DNA from: Gammaproteobacteria bacterium Gsub | Lineage (GTDB): Bacteria; Pseudomonadota; Gammaproteobacteria; PS1; Pseudothioglobaceae | DNA length: 64,000 nt | Assembly (NCBI GenBank): GCA_002007405.1 | Contig: JYIN01000014.1 | Coordinates: 31,472-95,471, forward strand | Reading direction: 5' to 3' | Position numbers and translations under genes: made by a program | The notes under the pieces: generated by a model | Databases searched by the model: none | Seen by the model: the letters and a program-made list of their open reading frames with translations, nothing else | What the model was told of the DNA's origin: nothing | Part shown: piece by piece, positions 1-10,098 of the stretch | How the letters are laid out: every line of letters starts with the position of its first letter | Position numbering within the stretch: the first letter of the stretch is position 1

Positions 1-1
1 C

Positions 2-583
2 GAGCACAGAAAGTGGGAGCCTGGGACAAAGACAGAAAAAGAACAGGCGAAAATGTACGAACTTTGGAATATTGCTCGATGTGGTGAATGGATTGATAGA
101 GGTATTGTATTCTTGGAAAACGCCTATCGCCTTCTAAAAGAAGGGGGAAGAATGGGGATAGTAGTTTCAAACTCTATCGCCTCTATTGATAGATGGAGTC
201 AAGCAAGAGAATGGCTTATTGACAAAATGAGAATAGTGGCATTATTTGATATGCCGCCAAATGTTTTTGCTGATGCAGGAGTAAACACAACCTTAATAAT
301 TGCATACAAGCCAAAAAAGAGAGAATTACAAAAATTACAAGAAGAAAATTACAGCATCTTCATTAAAGATATTAAAAAAGTAGGTTATGAAGTAAGGACA
401 TCAAAAAGGGTGAAGTTCTTTAATCCAATCTACAAAATTAATGAAACAACATTTGAAATAGAACAGAATGAAGAAGGAAGCCCTTTAATAGACGAAGAAT
501 TTACAGAAAGCATTTCTGAATTTAAACAATGGTGTTTAGGTCAAGAAAAAATATTGCAAGATTTATTTATTAAAGAAAAATAA
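2..583 (+). CDS. hsdM: Type I restriction-modification methyltransferase (HsdM-type), C-terminal part
   Basis: The frame is open from the first bases of the window, so the N-terminus lies outside. The visible part resembles the second half of an N6-adenine methylase domain: a segment with FLENAYRLLKEGGRMGIVVS (residues about 35-54 of the open frame) is the helix-strand pair that follows the NPPY motif in this family, and ALFDMPPNVF plus NTTLIIAYK are the next strands. The enzyme would methylate adenine in the site chosen by the S subunit. The stop is one base before the ATG of the S-subunit gene, so the two are co-transcribed. Base composition is markedly A+T-rich compared with the genes after position 2265, which suggests acquisition. 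The catalytic NPPY motif itself is not in the window. Confidence 0.8.
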   Translation, partial: EHRKWEPGTKTEKEQAKMYELWNIARCGEWIDRGIVFLENAYRLLKEGGRMGIVVSNSIASIDRWSQAREWLIDKMRIVALFDMPPNVFADAGVNTTLIIAYKPKKRELQKLQEENYSIFIKDIKKVGYEVRTSKRVKFFNPIYKINETTFEIEQNEEGSPLIDEEFTESISEFKQWCLGQEKILQDLFIKEK

Positions 584-584
584 T

Positions 585-2075
585 ATGGCAATAACAAATT
601 ATCAGGACATAATCGACAATAAATGTAATTTGGCTCCAAGTCAGTTAATGACTTTAAGTGCTGCAAATAAAAATAAATCTTTTGTTCGTGATTTATTAAG
701 TAGGAAATTGGAATTTACCGACAATGGGAATGAAGTTGGTTCGATAAACTATATTTCAAAATCTACAAAATATTTTATTAGAGCAAAAGCTTTACAGAAA
801 GAATCTTTTTTGCCATCTATTACGGAAAAAACAGCAATATCTATTCGCCCACAAGTCTTTACTGATTTTAAGTTAAAAGAAGGTGATATTTTAATTTCTA
901 AAGACTCAAACATTGGCGAAGTGGTTATTTTGGATGAAGATTTGCCAAATCATACTATTTCAGGAGCGTTGTATAAACTGCCAATTAAAGAAAATAAATA
1001 TTATTTGTTTGCTTTTTTAAAACATAGTTATTTTTTTAATCAATTAGATTTAATTACTCCCAAAGGCTCAACTATAAGGCACTCAAAAACTTTGTTTTTA
1101 GACTGCAATATTCCTTTTCCAAATCAAAAAAATAAAGATGATGTAATTATTTATGTAGAACTTCTAACGCAATCAATCATCAATAAAGAAAAAGAGATTG
1201 GAAAAAAACATAAAGAAATTTTAAAACAAATAGAAAAAGAACTATTAGGCAATCAAAAGGATAAAGGTTTTAATTATGAATTGCCAAATTTTAAAGAAAT
1301 TAAAAATTCTAATAGAGTTGACGCAGGTTATTATTGTAAAGATTACCAAGAAAAACAATATTTAATTAAAAACTATAAAAATGGGGCAAAAGAATTGATG
1401 AGTTGGGGGTATTCGTCAAAAAGAGGGCAAAATTTACAAATAAGTCAAATAGGTAAAAGTATTTATTCTGATACGCCAAAAGATAATTTTTATACACTTA
1501 TTAGACCAACTAATTTTTCAGAATTTGGCACAGTAGAAAAATTTGAGTATTTAGGCAATCCTAAAGAGTTATCAACTTTAAATGCAGGAGATATTATTTT
1601 TTCAGCAGAGGGAACAATAGGAAAGTGTACTTTATTTACAAATCCAAAAAGTCGGTGGATTACAAATATTCACGGTATAGTTTTAAAGAAGAAAAAACAA
1701 GACATTGTAGAAAGTGCTTTTATAGCTTGTTTTTTAAGGTTTTTAAGAGACTTTGGAACATTAGATTATATTTCAGTTGGTGGACAAGGTGGAAGTTTGG
1801 CAAAGAAATACTGGAAAGATATTTTAATTCCAAATTTTTCAAAACAAAAACAAAAAAACATAGCCTCTTTATACCACAATCAAGTTAATTATCCACAGTC
1901 ATTAAATTTACAAAACTTTTTAATAGAAGACCAAAAATGGAATAAAAAAGCAGGGATTATTGAGATTGATAAATCTGTAAAAATGACAAAAAAACTTTTA
2001 AATAAGGTTTTAGATAAAATTGTAAATAATGAGAATGTAGAAATTAAATTTGATGAACTAAAAGAGTTTTTATAA
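585..2075 (+). CDS. hsdS: Type I restriction-modification specificity subunit (HsdS)
   Basis: A 496-residue protein with the layout of a type I S subunit: two target-recognition halves (about residues 1-190 and 240-430) separated by a Lys/Glu-rich helical spacer (about 195-225, around IINKEKEIGKKHKEIL) and a second Lys-rich helix near the C-terminus. Segments such as LKEGDILISKDSNIGEVVIL and LNAGDIIFSAEGTIGKCTLF are the repeated beta motif found in both recognition domains of this family. It would select the DNA sequence methylated by the preceding HsdM. The start is set by the TAAT-ATG junction with hsdM. No hsdR is visible downstream. Codon use is strongly A/T biased, unlike the chromosome after 2265. 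Confidence 0.8.
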   Translation: MAITNYQDIIDNKCNLAPSQLMTLSAANKNKSFVRDLLSRKLEFTDNGNEVGSINYISKSTKYFIRAKALQKESFLPSITEKTAISIRPQVFTDFKLKEGDILISKDSNIGEVVILDEDLPNHTISGALYKLPIKENKYYLFAFLKHSYFFNQLDLITPKGSTIRHSKTLFLDCNIPFPNQKNKDDVIIYVELLTQSIINKEKEIGKKHKEILKQIEKELLGNQKDKGFNYELPNFKEIKNSNRVDAGYYCKDYQEKQYLIKNYKNGAKELMSWGYSSKRGQNLQISQIGKSIYSDTPKDNFYTLIRPTNFSEFGTVEKFEYLGNPKELSTLNAGDIIFSAEGTIGKCTLFTNPKSRWITNIHGIVLKKKKQDIVESAFIACFLRFLRDFGTLDYISVGGQGGSLAKKYWKDILIPNFSKQKQKNIASLYHNQVNYPQSLNLQNFLIEDQKWNKKAGIIEIDKSVKMTKKLLNKVLDKIVNNENVEIKFDELKEFL

Positions 2076-2076
2076 T

Positions 2077-2190
2077 ATGACAACTTTAAAACAAATAGAA
2101 AAAGCCTTAAAAGAGGTCTGCCCAAGCCCAAAGAAAAAAGTCAAAGACGAAAACAAAAAACCATCTAAAGCTGAAAAAAATAAAAAGTGA
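2077..2190 (+). CDS. Short Lys-rich ORF after hsdS, unknown
   Basis: ATG lies one base after the hsdS stop and opens 37 codons (starting MTTLKQIEKALKEV, then a Lys/Glu-rich tail) before TGA. The position, one base after hsdS, mirrors the hsdM-hsdS junction and suggests translational coupling. It could be a genuine small protein or the first codons of a lost gene (an hsdR or accessory gene) cut off when the island decayed. No family is recognised. Confidence 0.35.
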   Translation: MTTLKQIEKALKEVCPSPKKKVKDENKKPSKAEKNKK

Positions 2191-2264
2191 CGGTTAGAGA
2201 AAAAAAGTTTAAATGGGTTTTTGCGGATTTAGGTATATAATTCCCTATTAAAAGCTTGTCAAAA

Positions 2265-2897
2265 TTAGAGGTTGTATTCCTTCTCACAATCGGCAAGGCT
2301 TTCTTTAAAACTACTTTTGCTAAAGATTCGGTTAGCATAATCATGAATAGGCTTGGCTTTAGAGCCTAAATTGATGTCTAGTTTTTTTAGACGCCACAAA
2401 AGCGGCGCCAAGCAGGCATCAACAATAGTCATTTCATCGCTTTTAAAATACGGCTGGTAAGCAAACAAAGGTGTGAGTTCTATCAAGTTGCTGGTAAGGA
2501 TTTTGCGTGCCCTGCTGGCATTTTTTTTGCTCCCTGTTTGAATGGTGTCAACCAATTCATACCAACAATTTGTAGCCCGTGTAAATCTAAAAATCAATAA
2601 TCGCTTTTCAGCCTTTTCAATAGGATCAACGGGGAGCAAGGGAGGGAATGGGAAGCGTTCATCCAAATATTCGGCAATAACTGATAAATCGTATAGCACC
2701 ATACCACGGTCACATAAAGTCGGCAGGGTTTGGCAAGGGTTGATCTCTAAAACTTCTTCAGGTATTTGGTCGGCCTTTAAGGTAACCACCTCCCTTTCAA
2801 TATTTTTTTCTGCCATGATAAAACGCACTGCATGTGATTGCATTTCTTCGCTAGAAGCGTAAAGTGTGGTTGAAGATAGATTGGGTTTGGTTAACAT
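2265..2897 (-). CDS. sspA: Stringent starvation protein A (SspA)
   Basis: A 210-residue glutathione S-transferase-fold protein without an obvious catalytic thiol. The N-terminal thioredoxin-like half holds the family stretch NPCQTLPTLCDRGMVLYD with the cis-proline (about residues 52-69), followed by a helical C-terminal half. In gammaproteobacteria SspA binds RNA polymerase and promotes stress and stationary-phase transcription. It lies directly downstream of petABC on the same strand, the classic order petA-petB-petC-sspA. No sspB follows; the next thing downstream is the restriction island, so the neighbourhood may have been rearranged here. Confidence 0.9.
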   Translation of the reverse strand: MLTKPNLSSTTLYASSEEMQSHAVRFIMAEKNIEREVVTLKADQIPEEVLEINPCQTLPTLCDRGMVLYDLSVIAEYLDERFPFPPLLPVDPIEKAEKRLLIFRFTRATNCWYELVDTIQTGSKKNASRARKILTSNLIELTPLFAYQPYFKSDEMTIVDACLAPLLWRLKKLDINLGSKAKPIHDYANRIFSKSSFKESLADCEKEYNL

Positions 2898-2954
2898 AGT
2901 TGTTGCTCCCTAAAAATAATAACTCTCCATTTTGCTTGATGTCGTTATGATTGA

Positions 2955-3644
2955 TTAGTCCTTAGCGCGCCATTTTCCGTATTTGACATCTTTCCAATAT
3001 TCTTTTTTCAACAAATAGGAAAAAACCAACAAAATAGATAAAAAGCCCAATACTTTGTAGCCAAGTTGAAAACGCACTAACTTAGCGGGCTCACCAACAT
3101 AATCCAAGAAGTTGGTAATGTCTCTTACGGTTTGGTCAAAGTCAGCACTTGATTTGTTTTGTTTTAATTCCCACAAAACATCTGGCATAGAAACATTTTG
3201 CAATATTTTATTATTAACCCCAAAGGGGCGGGATTTATCTTTGTAAAAGCTACGCAGGTAAGTGTAAATCCAGTCTGTTCCTTTTGAGCGTGCCACTAAA
3301 GACAAGTCTGGCGGGCTTAAACCAAACCATTTGACCGCACCAGTTTTGGACATTGAGGAAATAACCCTTTCTCCAATTTTATTGGCGTTAAACATTAGGT
3401 GTTTTTCCACATCAGCATTAGAGAAACCAAGGTCTTTACCAATACGATTGTAACGCATAAATGAAATAGAGTGACAACCAGAACAGTAATTCATAAACAA
3501 TTTAGCACCGTTTTGCAACGATTTTTGGTTATTGATGTCAGTGTTGGCACTGTCTAAGCGTATTCCGTTGTTAGATGCTGGTGCGTTGAATGAAACCAGC
3601 AAACTTGCCAAAATAAGTACGGTTGTGCTTGATATTTTTTTCAT
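2955..3644 (-). CDS. petC: Ubiquinol-cytochrome c reductase, cytochrome c1
   Basis: Cytochrome c1 of the bc1 complex passes electrons from the Rieske protein to soluble cytochrome c in the periplasm. The 229-residue product has an N-terminal export signal (MKKISSTTVLILASLLVSF), a single haem c site CSGCH (Cys54, Cys57, His58), a probable distal Met ligand region around NVSMPDVLW, and a C-terminal membrane anchor (about residues 200-217) followed by a Lys/Arg-rich tail. It is the last gene of petABC; the gap to petB is a few bases. Confidence 0.96.
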   Translation of the reverse strand: MKKISSTTVLILASLLVSFNAPASNNGIRLDSANTDINNQKSLQNGAKLFMNYCSGCHSISFMRYNRIGKDLGFSNADVEKHLMFNANKIGERVISSMSKTGAVKWFGLSPPDLSLVARSKGTDWIYTYLRSFYKDKSRPFGVNNKILQNVSMPDVLWELKQNKSSADFDQTVRDITNFLDYVGEPAKLVRFQLGYKVLGFLSILLVFSYLLKKEYWKDVKYGKWRAKD

Positions 3645-3648
3645 AACC

Positions 3649-4872
3649 CTACTCTGTTAGTCTTTGTGGCACTGGCTTGGTTTTACCAATAGTACTAAAC
3701 CAAGGCATCAGAATAAAAAAGGCAAAGTAGGCAATGGTAAAAAATTTAGCCAAAAACACATACACTGGTGTTACTGGTTGCATGCCTAGCCAGCCAAGCA
3801 CAATAAAACTAACAACAAAAATACCCAAAGCCACCTTGTATGGCCACGAGCGGTAGCGGATGGAGTTTACTTTAGAGCGGTCCAACCACGGTAATGCAAT
3901 TAAGATTAACAAAGCTGAAAACATGACAACCACACCCGGGAACTGTGAGCCAAACATTGGTGGAACCGCCCTTAATACCGAATAAAAAGGGGTTAAATAC
4001 CAAAGTGGGGCAATATGGTCGGGGGTTTTAAGCGGGTTTGCCTCAACAAAATTGGCTTGTTCTAAAAAATAACCATTTAGTGCGGGCGAGAAAAATACCA
4101 CTGCTGAAAATATCATTAAAAACACCACCACACCAACGATATCTTTTACACTGTAATACGGATGGAATGGAATGCCGTCTTTAGGAATGCCGTTTTTATC
4201 TTTATTTTTCTTAATTTCAATACCATCAGGATTATTTGAGCCAACGGTGTGTAGGGCAACAATATGTAAAAATACCAATACCACCAAAATAAGTGGCAAT
4301 GCAATAACATGTAAAGAGAAAAAACGATTCAATGCTGGGTCGCCCACCGCATAGTCGCCCAAAATCCATATCAACAAATCAGTGCCGATAAAGGGCACCG
4401 AGCCAAATAATGAAATAATAACCTGCGCCCCCCAATAAGACATTTGACCCCACGGCAGAACATAGCCCATAAACGCCTCAGCCATCAAAGCAATATAAAG
4501 CGCCATACCTAGAATCCAAATCAACTCCCGTGGCGCCTTATAAGAGCCATATAGGAGTGCACGATACATATGCAGGTAAATAACAATAAAAAACGCTGAG
4601 GCGCCAGTGGAGTGCATATAACGCATCAACCAGCCCCAATTAACATCACGCATAATATACTCTACCGAGGCAAAGGCATTCGTCTCGTCAGGCTTAAAGT
4701 GCATGGTTAAAAATATACCAGTTACGATTTGCATTACCAGCACCAGCATTGCCAACGAACCAAAAAAATACCAAAAATTAAAGGTTCTTGGAGTGTAATA
4801 CTCGGCCAAATGCTCATTCCAAACTTTGCTCAGCGGAAACCTTTGGTCAATCCAATTTTTGTTATTGTCCAT
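3649..4872 (-). CDS. petB: Ubiquinol-cytochrome c reductase, cytochrome b
   Basis: The membrane core of the bc1 complex, which binds two b haems and the Qo and Qi quinone sites. The 407-residue protein has about eight or nine hydrophobic helices. Haem-ligand histidines are visible in MHSTGASAFF and HMYRALLYG (first pair side) and LHVIALPLILVVLVFLHIVALH (second side), and the Qo-site motif appears as the proline-rich segment in the third quarter. Length matches the bacterial full-length form, not the split b6/IV form. It lies between petA and petC with gaps of only a few bases, so the three form one operon. Confidence 0.97.
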   Translation of the reverse strand: MDNNKNWIDQRFPLSKVWNEHLAEYYTPRTFNFWYFFGSLAMLVLVMQIVTGIFLTMHFKPDETNAFASVEYIMRDVNWGWLMRYMHSTGASAFFIVIYLHMYRALLYGSYKAPRELIWILGMALYIALMAEAFMGYVLPWGQMSYWGAQVIISLFGSVPFIGTDLLIWILGDYAVGDPALNRFFSLHVIALPLILVVLVFLHIVALHTVGSNNPDGIEIKKNKDKNGIPKDGIPFHPYYSVKDIVGVVVFLMIFSAVVFFSPALNGYFLEQANFVEANPLKTPDHIAPLWYLTPFYSVLRAVPPMFGSQFPGVVVMFSALLILIALPWLDRSKVNSIRYRSWPYKVALGIFVVSFIVLGWLGMQPVTPVYVFLAKFFTIAYFAFFILMPWFSTIGKTKPVPQRLTE

Positions 4873-4881
4873 AGTCTAACT

Positions 4882-5523
4882 TTATGATAGTTTGTTAAGT
4901 TCCAAAATCGGTGTTATCTCGTGTGCTTTGGGGTTAGCACCGATTCTAATTAATCCATCATTAACAAACCTGTAGGGTGGAATTAGTAAGTTGGTGGGTG
5001 CTGGCGCCCCCCCATAAACACGCCCCGCTAAATCAAATTTTGAGCCATGACACGGGCAATAAAACCCTCCCTTCCAAGCGTCGCCACCAAGGTCAGCTGC
5101 GCCAATCTCGGGGCGATAAGTAGGAGAGCACCCAAGGTGGGTGCAAACGCCAACAATCACTGCCACTTCTGCCTTAATTGCGCGGTGGTTAGCGGTAATA
5201 TAGTCGGGCTGCTGGGCTTTTGAATCTCCGCTACTGTTGGGGTCGGACAATTCTCCGTCCAATGTTTTAAGGTCGGCAATAGATGTGGCACTGCGCTTAA
5301 AAATCCAAACTGGTTTTTTGCGCCAAAGCACGCGAACCAACTGTCCATAATCCAGTTTTGAAATATCAACATCAACAGGCGCACCCGCTGCTTTTGCCTT
5401 AGCAGAAGGGCTCCATGTGGATAAAAACGGCCAAGCAACAAAACCAACCCCAACAGCACCAACTACACCAGTAGCGACTGTTAAAAAGCGTCTTTTTTTA
5501 AGGTCTATTTCTTGCTCCGACAT
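4882..5523 (-). CDS. petA: Ubiquinol-cytochrome c reductase, Rieske iron-sulfur subunit
   Basis: The Rieske subunit oxidises quinol at the Qo site. The two [2Fe-2S] ligand motifs CTHLGC and CPCHGS are both present, spaced as in the family. The N-terminus has a twin-arginine stretch (KKRRFLTVATG) followed by one membrane helix, the usual Tat-dependent anchor; tatABC lies elsewhere in this window. The frame is open to 5571, but the ATG at 5523 is preferred because an AAGGGCG ribosome-binding sequence lies just before it and the family starts here; the upstream 16 codons do not look like Rieske sequence. Confidence 0.95.
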   Translation of the reverse strand: MSEQEIDLKKRRFLTVATGVVGAVGVGFVAWPFLSTWSPSAKAKAAGAPVDVDISKLDYGQLVRVLWRKKPVWIFKRSATSIADLKTLDGELSDPNSSGDSKAQQPDYITANHRAIKAEVAVIVGVCTHLGCSPTYRPEIGAADLGGDAWKGGFYCPCHGSKFDLAGRVYGGAPAPTNLLIPPYRFVNDGLIRIGANPKAHEITPILELNKLS

Positions 5524-5631
5524 AAATATATCGCCCTTATTTTTTGAGTAGGTTTTTACTGTTAAAAACAAAAACCCAACAATTATAATGTATATCGGTT
5601 TTATATGATAGCTAATTGCATGAATATTTTG

Positions 5632-5934
5632 CTAAATACCTAGATCAACCTTGATAACTATCGTTTGTATTGACGAAAGTGTATCTAATCTTTTTAAACT
5701 GGCCAATAAAAATTGCTGCTGTTTTTTTGCCCGAAAGGCAACGGCTTGGCTGGGGGCAATAAGCGTTGCGGTTTTCTCTTTGATGCGACACAATTCTAAA
5801 GAATTAAGCGCATTTGGCAGTATTTTTTTGAGCTGTGTGTTTATTTGATTATACGATTTGGCTTGGGCAAACATTTGACCCAACTCCCCGCCCGGCTCAA
5901 AATTTGCAAGGTTTGTTATTGTTTTGTATGCCAT
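5632..5934 (-). CDS. dciA: DciA/DUF721 family protein, likely replicative-helicase loader
   Basis: A 100-residue protein with the DUF721 pattern: an N-terminal helical part, then a KH-like region around LCRIKEKTATLIAPSQAVA followed by a helix rich in Arg, Lys and Gln (AFRAKKQQQFLLASL). DciA proteins help load DnaB in bacteria that lack DnaC. The gene is transcribed divergently from secA, its usual neighbour in gammaproteobacteria, which supports the call. It is on the short side for the family. Confidence 0.75.
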   Translation of the reverse strand: MAYKTITNLANFEPGGELGQMFAQAKSYNQINTQLKKILPNALNSLELCRIKEKTATLIAPSQAVAFRAKKQQQFLLASLKRLDTLSSIQTIVIKVDLGI

Positions 5935-5972
5935 CTATGCGAAAATAGAGCAATTTTTGAAAATATTCCATA

Positions 5973-8645
5973 ATGGATATTATAAACAAAGTTTTGGCAA
6001 AGGTTGTTGGCTCTCGTAATGAGCGTTTAATAAAACAACTGCGTAAAGTGGTGGATAAAATTAATGATTTTGAACCTAGTTTGCAGGCTTTGAGCGACGA
6101 GGCGTTGTGTGCAAAAACACAAATCTTCCAACAACAGATCAAACAACAAGTAACTTTAGACACGATACTGCCAGAGGCTTTTGCGGTAATTCGTGAAGTC
6201 AGTGTTAGAACTCTGGGGCTACGACACTATGATGTGCAGATGATTGGTGGTATGGTTTTGCACGATGGTAATATAGCAGAAATGGGTACTGGTGAGGGTA
6301 AAACTTTGGTAGCAACATTGCCAGTTTATCTAAACGCACTGAGTGGTTTGGGCGTGCATGTGGTTACTGTGAATGACTACCTTGCCACACGCGATGCACA
6401 GTGGATGGGCAAGATTTTTGATTTTTTGGGACTGAGTGTTGGTGTTATTATTGCCAATATGTCGCAAAAAGAAAAGCAAGACGCCTATGCTTGTGACATT
6501 ATTTATGGCACTAATAATGAGCTGGGTTTTGATTATCTGCGCGATAACATGGCATTTTCCAGCGAACAAAAAGTCCAGCGCGGACTTAATTTTGCTGTTG
6601 TTGATGAGGTTGATTCAATTCTTATTGATGAGGCTAGAACACCACTAATTATCTCAGGTCCGGCCGATGATTATTCCTCGATATATCAAGTAATCAACAA
6701 GATGATTCCATTCTTTAAGGTTCAAATTGAAAGCGGCGAAGGCAAGGGGATTGTGGTTAAGACCGCAGGCGATTACACTATTGACGAAAAACACAAGCAA
6801 GTATTTTTAACAGATGATGGCCACACTAAAGCGGAGAAACTGCTGATTGATGCAGGTGTTTTACCACAAGGATCAAGCCTTTATGATGCGGGCAATATTT
6901 TACTGATGCAACATATCAATTCAGCATTACGCGCACATATTTTGTTTCAAAATGATGTTGATTATATTGTCCAAGACGATGAAGTGGTGATTGTTGATGA
7001 ATTTACCGGTCGAACTATGCCCGGTCGCCGTTGGTCAGAGGGTCTGCATCAGGCTATTGAGGCAAAAGAAGGGGTGAGTATTAAAAAAGAAAATCAAACC
7101 CTAGCGTCGATTACTTTTCAAAATTATTTTAGATTATATAACAATCTTTCTGGCATGACTGGCACCGCAGACACCGAAGCGGTGGAATTTCAAGAAATTT
7201 ATGGCTTGGAAACCGTGGTAATCCCACCCAACAAACCCTCTAAACGCGATGACAGATCAGATCAAATCTATCTGACCACCGAGGAAAAATTTGAAGCGAT
7301 TTTCCAAGATGTGGCAAATTGTCAAAAAATCAATCAGCCAGTTTTGGTCGGCACTAGCAGTATTGAAAATTCAGAACTTATCTCTAAATTACTCACCAAA
7401 AATAAAATTAAACACGAAGTATTAAACGCCAAACAACATGAACGCGAGGCTCAGATTGTTGCCAATGCAGGTGCTCCTAGTTCGGTAACCATTGCGACCA
7501 ATATGGCGGGTCGCGGTACTGACATTGTTTTGGGCGGTAAATTATTGGAAGGCGCTAACGAGGCGCAAAAAGCCAAATGGCAAGCCCAACACGATGCGGT
7601 TATTAAGGCGGGCGGTTTGCATATTATCGGTACTGAGCGCAACGAATCACGCCGTGTGGATAACCAACTTCGTGGTCGTTGCGGGCGTCAGGGAGATGTC
7701 GGTTCAACGCGCTTTTATCTCTCGCTTAAAGACAATTTAATGCGTATTTTTGCTAGTGAGAAAATGGCGTCCATGATGCAGCGAATCGGTATGAAAAAAG
7801 GCGAGGCGATTGAGCATAAAATGGTTAATCGGGCGATTGAAAATGCACAGAAAAAAGTTGAAAGCATGAATTATGATGCACGCAAACACCTTTTGGAATA
7901 TGATGATGTTGCCAACGAACAGCGCAAAATTATTTACCAATTACGCGATGAATTGATGAGTGTAGATGATGTGCAAAATCGCTTTATTGCCATTCGTAAA
8001 AAAGTAATTACTGGGCTGTTTGCCAGCTATATTTCAACCGAGGTTGTTGAAGAAGATTGGGATTTAGAAGGCCTGCATAATGCGTTAAAAGCCGATTATG
8101 CAGCGGATTTTCCATTGCAGGAATGGTTTGCTGAAGGAGTGGATGTTGTTGAGATAGAGTCAAGAATCGTTCAAGGTTTGGCCCAAATTTGTGATTATAA
8201 GGAAAAAATTGTCGGTGCTGAGGCAATGCGTAGTTTTGAAAAAGCAGTCATGTTACAAGCCTTAGACCATTATTGGAAAGAGCATTTAGCAGCAATGGAC
8301 TATTTGCGTCAAAGCGTTAATCTGCGTGGCTATGCACAAAAAAACCCCGCTCAAGAATACAAACGGGAGTCGTTTATTATGTTTGAAGCGTTGTTGGAGA
8401 ACATCAATATTGAAATTGTCAAATCCCTATCCTCTGTAACTATCAATAAGGACAGCGCTGCCAGCAATGTTGCACAACAAAACAATAAGGACATCAAAGC
8501 ACAACGCGAAGAGGTTGTCACAAATACCAACAAGCCCAAAACAGCACAACAAACCTATACCAGAACAACAAAAAAAATCGGTCGTAACGAGCCTTGCCCG
8601 TGTGGTTCTGGTAAAAAATACAAACAGTGTCATGGCAAGCACTAA
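5973..8645 (+). CDS. secA: Preprotein translocase ATPase SecA
   Basis: SecA drives unfolded proteins through SecYEG. The 890-residue protein has the Walker A box MGTGEGKT (residues 104-111), the DEAD-like Walker B region [14 protein letters not shown] (about 210), the second nucleotide-binding fold with GRGTDI and the arginine-finger region [16 protein letters not shown], and the C-terminal zinc-binding SEC-C motif [13 protein letters not shown], which binds SecB and phospholipid. Full length for a gammaproteobacterial SecA. The gene overlaps the start of anmK by 14 bases, so the two are probably co-transcribed. Confidence 0.98.
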   Translation: MDIINKVLAKVVGSRNERLIKQLRKVVDKINDFEPSLQALSDEALCAKTQIFQQQIKQQVTLDTILPEAFAVIREVSVRTLGLRHYDVQMIGGMVLHDGNIAEMGTGEGKTLVATLPVYLNALSGLGVHVVTVNDYLATRDAQWMGKIFDFLGLSVGVIIANMSQKEKQDAYACDIIYGTNNELGFDYLRDNMAFSSEQKVQRGLNFAVVDEVDSILIDEARTPLIISGPADDYSSIYQVINKMIPFFKVQIESGEGKGIVVKTAGDYTIDEKHKQVFLTDDGHTKAEKLLIDAGVLPQGSSLYDAGNILLMQHINSALRAHILFQNDVDYIVQDDEVVIVDEFTGRTMPGRRWSEGLHQAIEAKEGVSIKKENQTLASITFQNYFRLYNNLSGMTGTADTEAVEFQEIYGLETVVIPPNKPSKRDDRSDQIYLTTEEKFEAIFQDVANCQKINQPVLVGTSSIENSELISKLLTKNKIKHEVLNAKQHEREAQIVANAGAPSSVTIATNMAGRGTDIVLGGKLLEGANEAQKAKWQAQHDAVIKAGGLHIIGTERNESRRVDNQLRGRCGRQGDVGSTRFYLSLKDNLMRIFASEKMASMMQRIGMKKGEAIEHKMVNRAIENAQKKVESMNYDARKHLLEYDDVANEQRKIIYQLRDELMSVDDVQNRFIAIRKKVITGLFASYISTEVVEEDWDLEGLHNALKADYAADFPLQEWFAEGVDVVEIESRIVQGLAQICDYKEKIVGAEAMRSFEKAVMLQALDHYWKEHLAAMDYLRQSVNLRGYAQKNPAQEYKRESFIMFEALLENINIEIVKSLSSVTINKDSAASNVAQQNNKDIKAQREEVVTNTNKPKTAQQTYTRTTKKIGRNEPCPCGSGKKYKQCHGKH

Positions 8646-9705
8646 CCCCTATATCGGGCTAATGGCTGGCACCAGTCTGGATGGTGTTGATGCCGCTATT
8701 ATCAATCCAGACGCAAATAAACTACTGGCACAAGCCTATTTTCCTTATGGTAATGAACTAAAACAACAACTAAAAACATTGATACAAACAGGGCAAACAC
8801 ACTTAAAAAATTTGGCGGATATTGACACCCAAGTGGCATATTTTTTTGCTGATGCGGCCCAAGCGGTATTAGCAAAATCAAACTTTTCAGCATCAGATAT
8901 CAAGGCGATTGGTTCACACGGACAAAGTATTTTTCACCAAGGTGTTTTATATTCTATGCAAATTGGTCACGGCGCCATCATTGCGGAAAAAACAGGCATT
9001 ACTACGGTGGCTGATTTTCGGATGCAAGATATTGCCGCACTTGGTCAGGGCGCCCCTCTTACCCCATTTTATCATCAGCATTTATTAAACGGCAAAAACG
9101 CCATAATCGTTAATCTAGGAGGTATTGCTAATATTACTATTGTCAAAAATGCTAAGGTAGTAGGGTTTGACTCTGGTCCAGCGAATACTTTGTTAGATAA
9201 TTGGATTGCAAAATGCAAGCGGCTGGATTATGATAGAAATGGCGCATGGGCGCGTTCTGGCTCGGTTGATAAGCGATTATTAGAAGCCTTATTGGCTGAT
9301 GACTATTTTCAAAAGCCAGCACCCAAAAGCACTGGTCCCGAGTATTTTAACTTATCTTGGCTTGCCCCCCATTTAACGGGCGACGAGACGGATGCTGATG
9401 TACAAAGAACTTTGGCAGAATTAACCGCCATGAGTATTAGCCAACACATCACTAAGGGGGCGAGAGTTTATCTGTGTGGTGGTGGTGTGCATAATTTATT
9501 TTTGCTTGAGCGTCTAAATTATTTAAACTCGCATAACAAAATAACAACCACAGCAGATTTGGGCATTCACCCTGATTTTGTTGAAGCAGCAGCATTTGCT
9601 TTTTTTGCTCAGCAAACTTTATTAGGCAAACCATCAAACCTACCAACAGTTACAGGCGCCAAAGGTTTTAGGATTCTAGGGGCGATTTATCAAACTGTTC
9701 AATAA
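8632..9705 (+). CDS. anmK: Anhydro-N-acetylmuramic acid kinase
   Basis: AnmK phosphorylates and opens 1,6-anhydro-MurNAc during cell-wall recycling, giving MurNAc-6-phosphate. The phosphate-binding start [15 protein letters not shown], the sugar-kinase motif NLGGIANIT and the late CGGGVHN motif are all present. The open frame extends to 8467 inside secA, but the ATG at 8632 gives the normal family start (357 residues) and is the only sensible choice. It overlaps the secA stop by 14 bases. The stop codon lies within the 5' arm of a strong hairpin. Confidence 0.94.
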   Translation: MASTNPYIGLMAGTSLDGVDAAIINPDANKLLAQAYFPYGNELKQQLKTLIQTGQTHLKNLADIDTQVAYFFADAAQAVLAKSNFSASDIKAIGSHGQSIFHQGVLYSMQIGHGAIIAEKTGITTVADFRMQDIAALGQGAPLTPFYHQHLLNGKNAIIVNLGGIANITIVKNAKVVGFDSGPANTLLDNWIAKCKRLDYDRNGAWARSGSVDKRLLEALLADDYFQKPAPKSTGPEYFNLSWLAPHLTGDETDADVQRTLAELTAMSISQHITKGARVYLCGGGVHNLFLLERLNYLNSHNKITTTADLGIHPDFVEAAAFAFFAQQTLLGKPSNLPTVTGAKGFRILGAIYQTVQ

Positions 9706-9725
9706 TTTTGTTTATTGAACAGTTT
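9692..9725 (+). terminator. Hairpin overlapping the anmK stop codon
   Basis: A perfect 14-bp stem (AAACTGTTCAATAA pairs with TTATTGAACAGTTT) with a 6-base T/G loop. The TAA of anmK is the last three bases of the left arm. There is no clean T run after the right arm, so this may be an mRNA-stabilising 3' structure or a weak terminator and not a canonical intrinsic terminator. Confidence 0.55.
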
Positions 9726-10098
9726 ATTATCAACATGTTTTGATGTATGACATTAAAAAAACCAAACAAAAGATTGAATCGCAGATTGCAAAACAGGCGG
9801 GTTGATTATAGTTTTTATGATTTAGAAGAGCCCGAAAAGGCTTAATGATAAAATGAACGATTATTTATTTTGGTATAACTTTAAAAGAGCGCATCATTCG
9901 CTTGGGCAAATACCACCGATTGTATATTAAAATGTGAATGAGAAAGAATATACAAAGAGAAGTGCAATGTGTTATGGGTGCGCCATTTTGCTGATAATTG
10001 ATAATCATGTAAAGTTTTAAAACTATTCAAAAAAACATATTTTTGAACATTTAAATATATAAATATAATAGGCATAGAAAACCCAACTTTTTGAACAA
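9726..10098. other. Intergenic region anmK-pyrC with relic sequence
   Basis: Gap of about 370 bases. It holds a transposase tail fragment (9853-9930, listed separately) and, just before it, a 32-codon Arg-rich ORF at 9747-9845 and an overlapping 20-codon ORF at 9743, neither with a convincing ribosome-binding site. The rest is A+T-rich, with A/T runs at 10020-10070 that could serve as the pyrC promoter region. No other gene is seen. Confidence 0.5.
9853..9930 (+). pseudogene. Transposase C-terminal fragment (integrase-core type)
   Basis: 25 codons ending in TAA spell NDYLFWYNFKRAHHSLGQ followed by IPPIVY. WYN-x-KR-x-H-x-SLG with a following PP is the C-terminal signature of rve/integrase-core transposases (IS3/IS481 type). 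The same stretch, closely similar in DNA, occurs in the decayed element at 35655-36005 on the other strand, so both come from one IS family. Nothing of the catalytic core remains here. Confidence 0.6.

Noticed and set aside
9747..9845. A 32-codon Arg-rich ORF after anmK
   Set aside because: No ribosome-binding site, overlaps another short frame, and sits in relic sequence.
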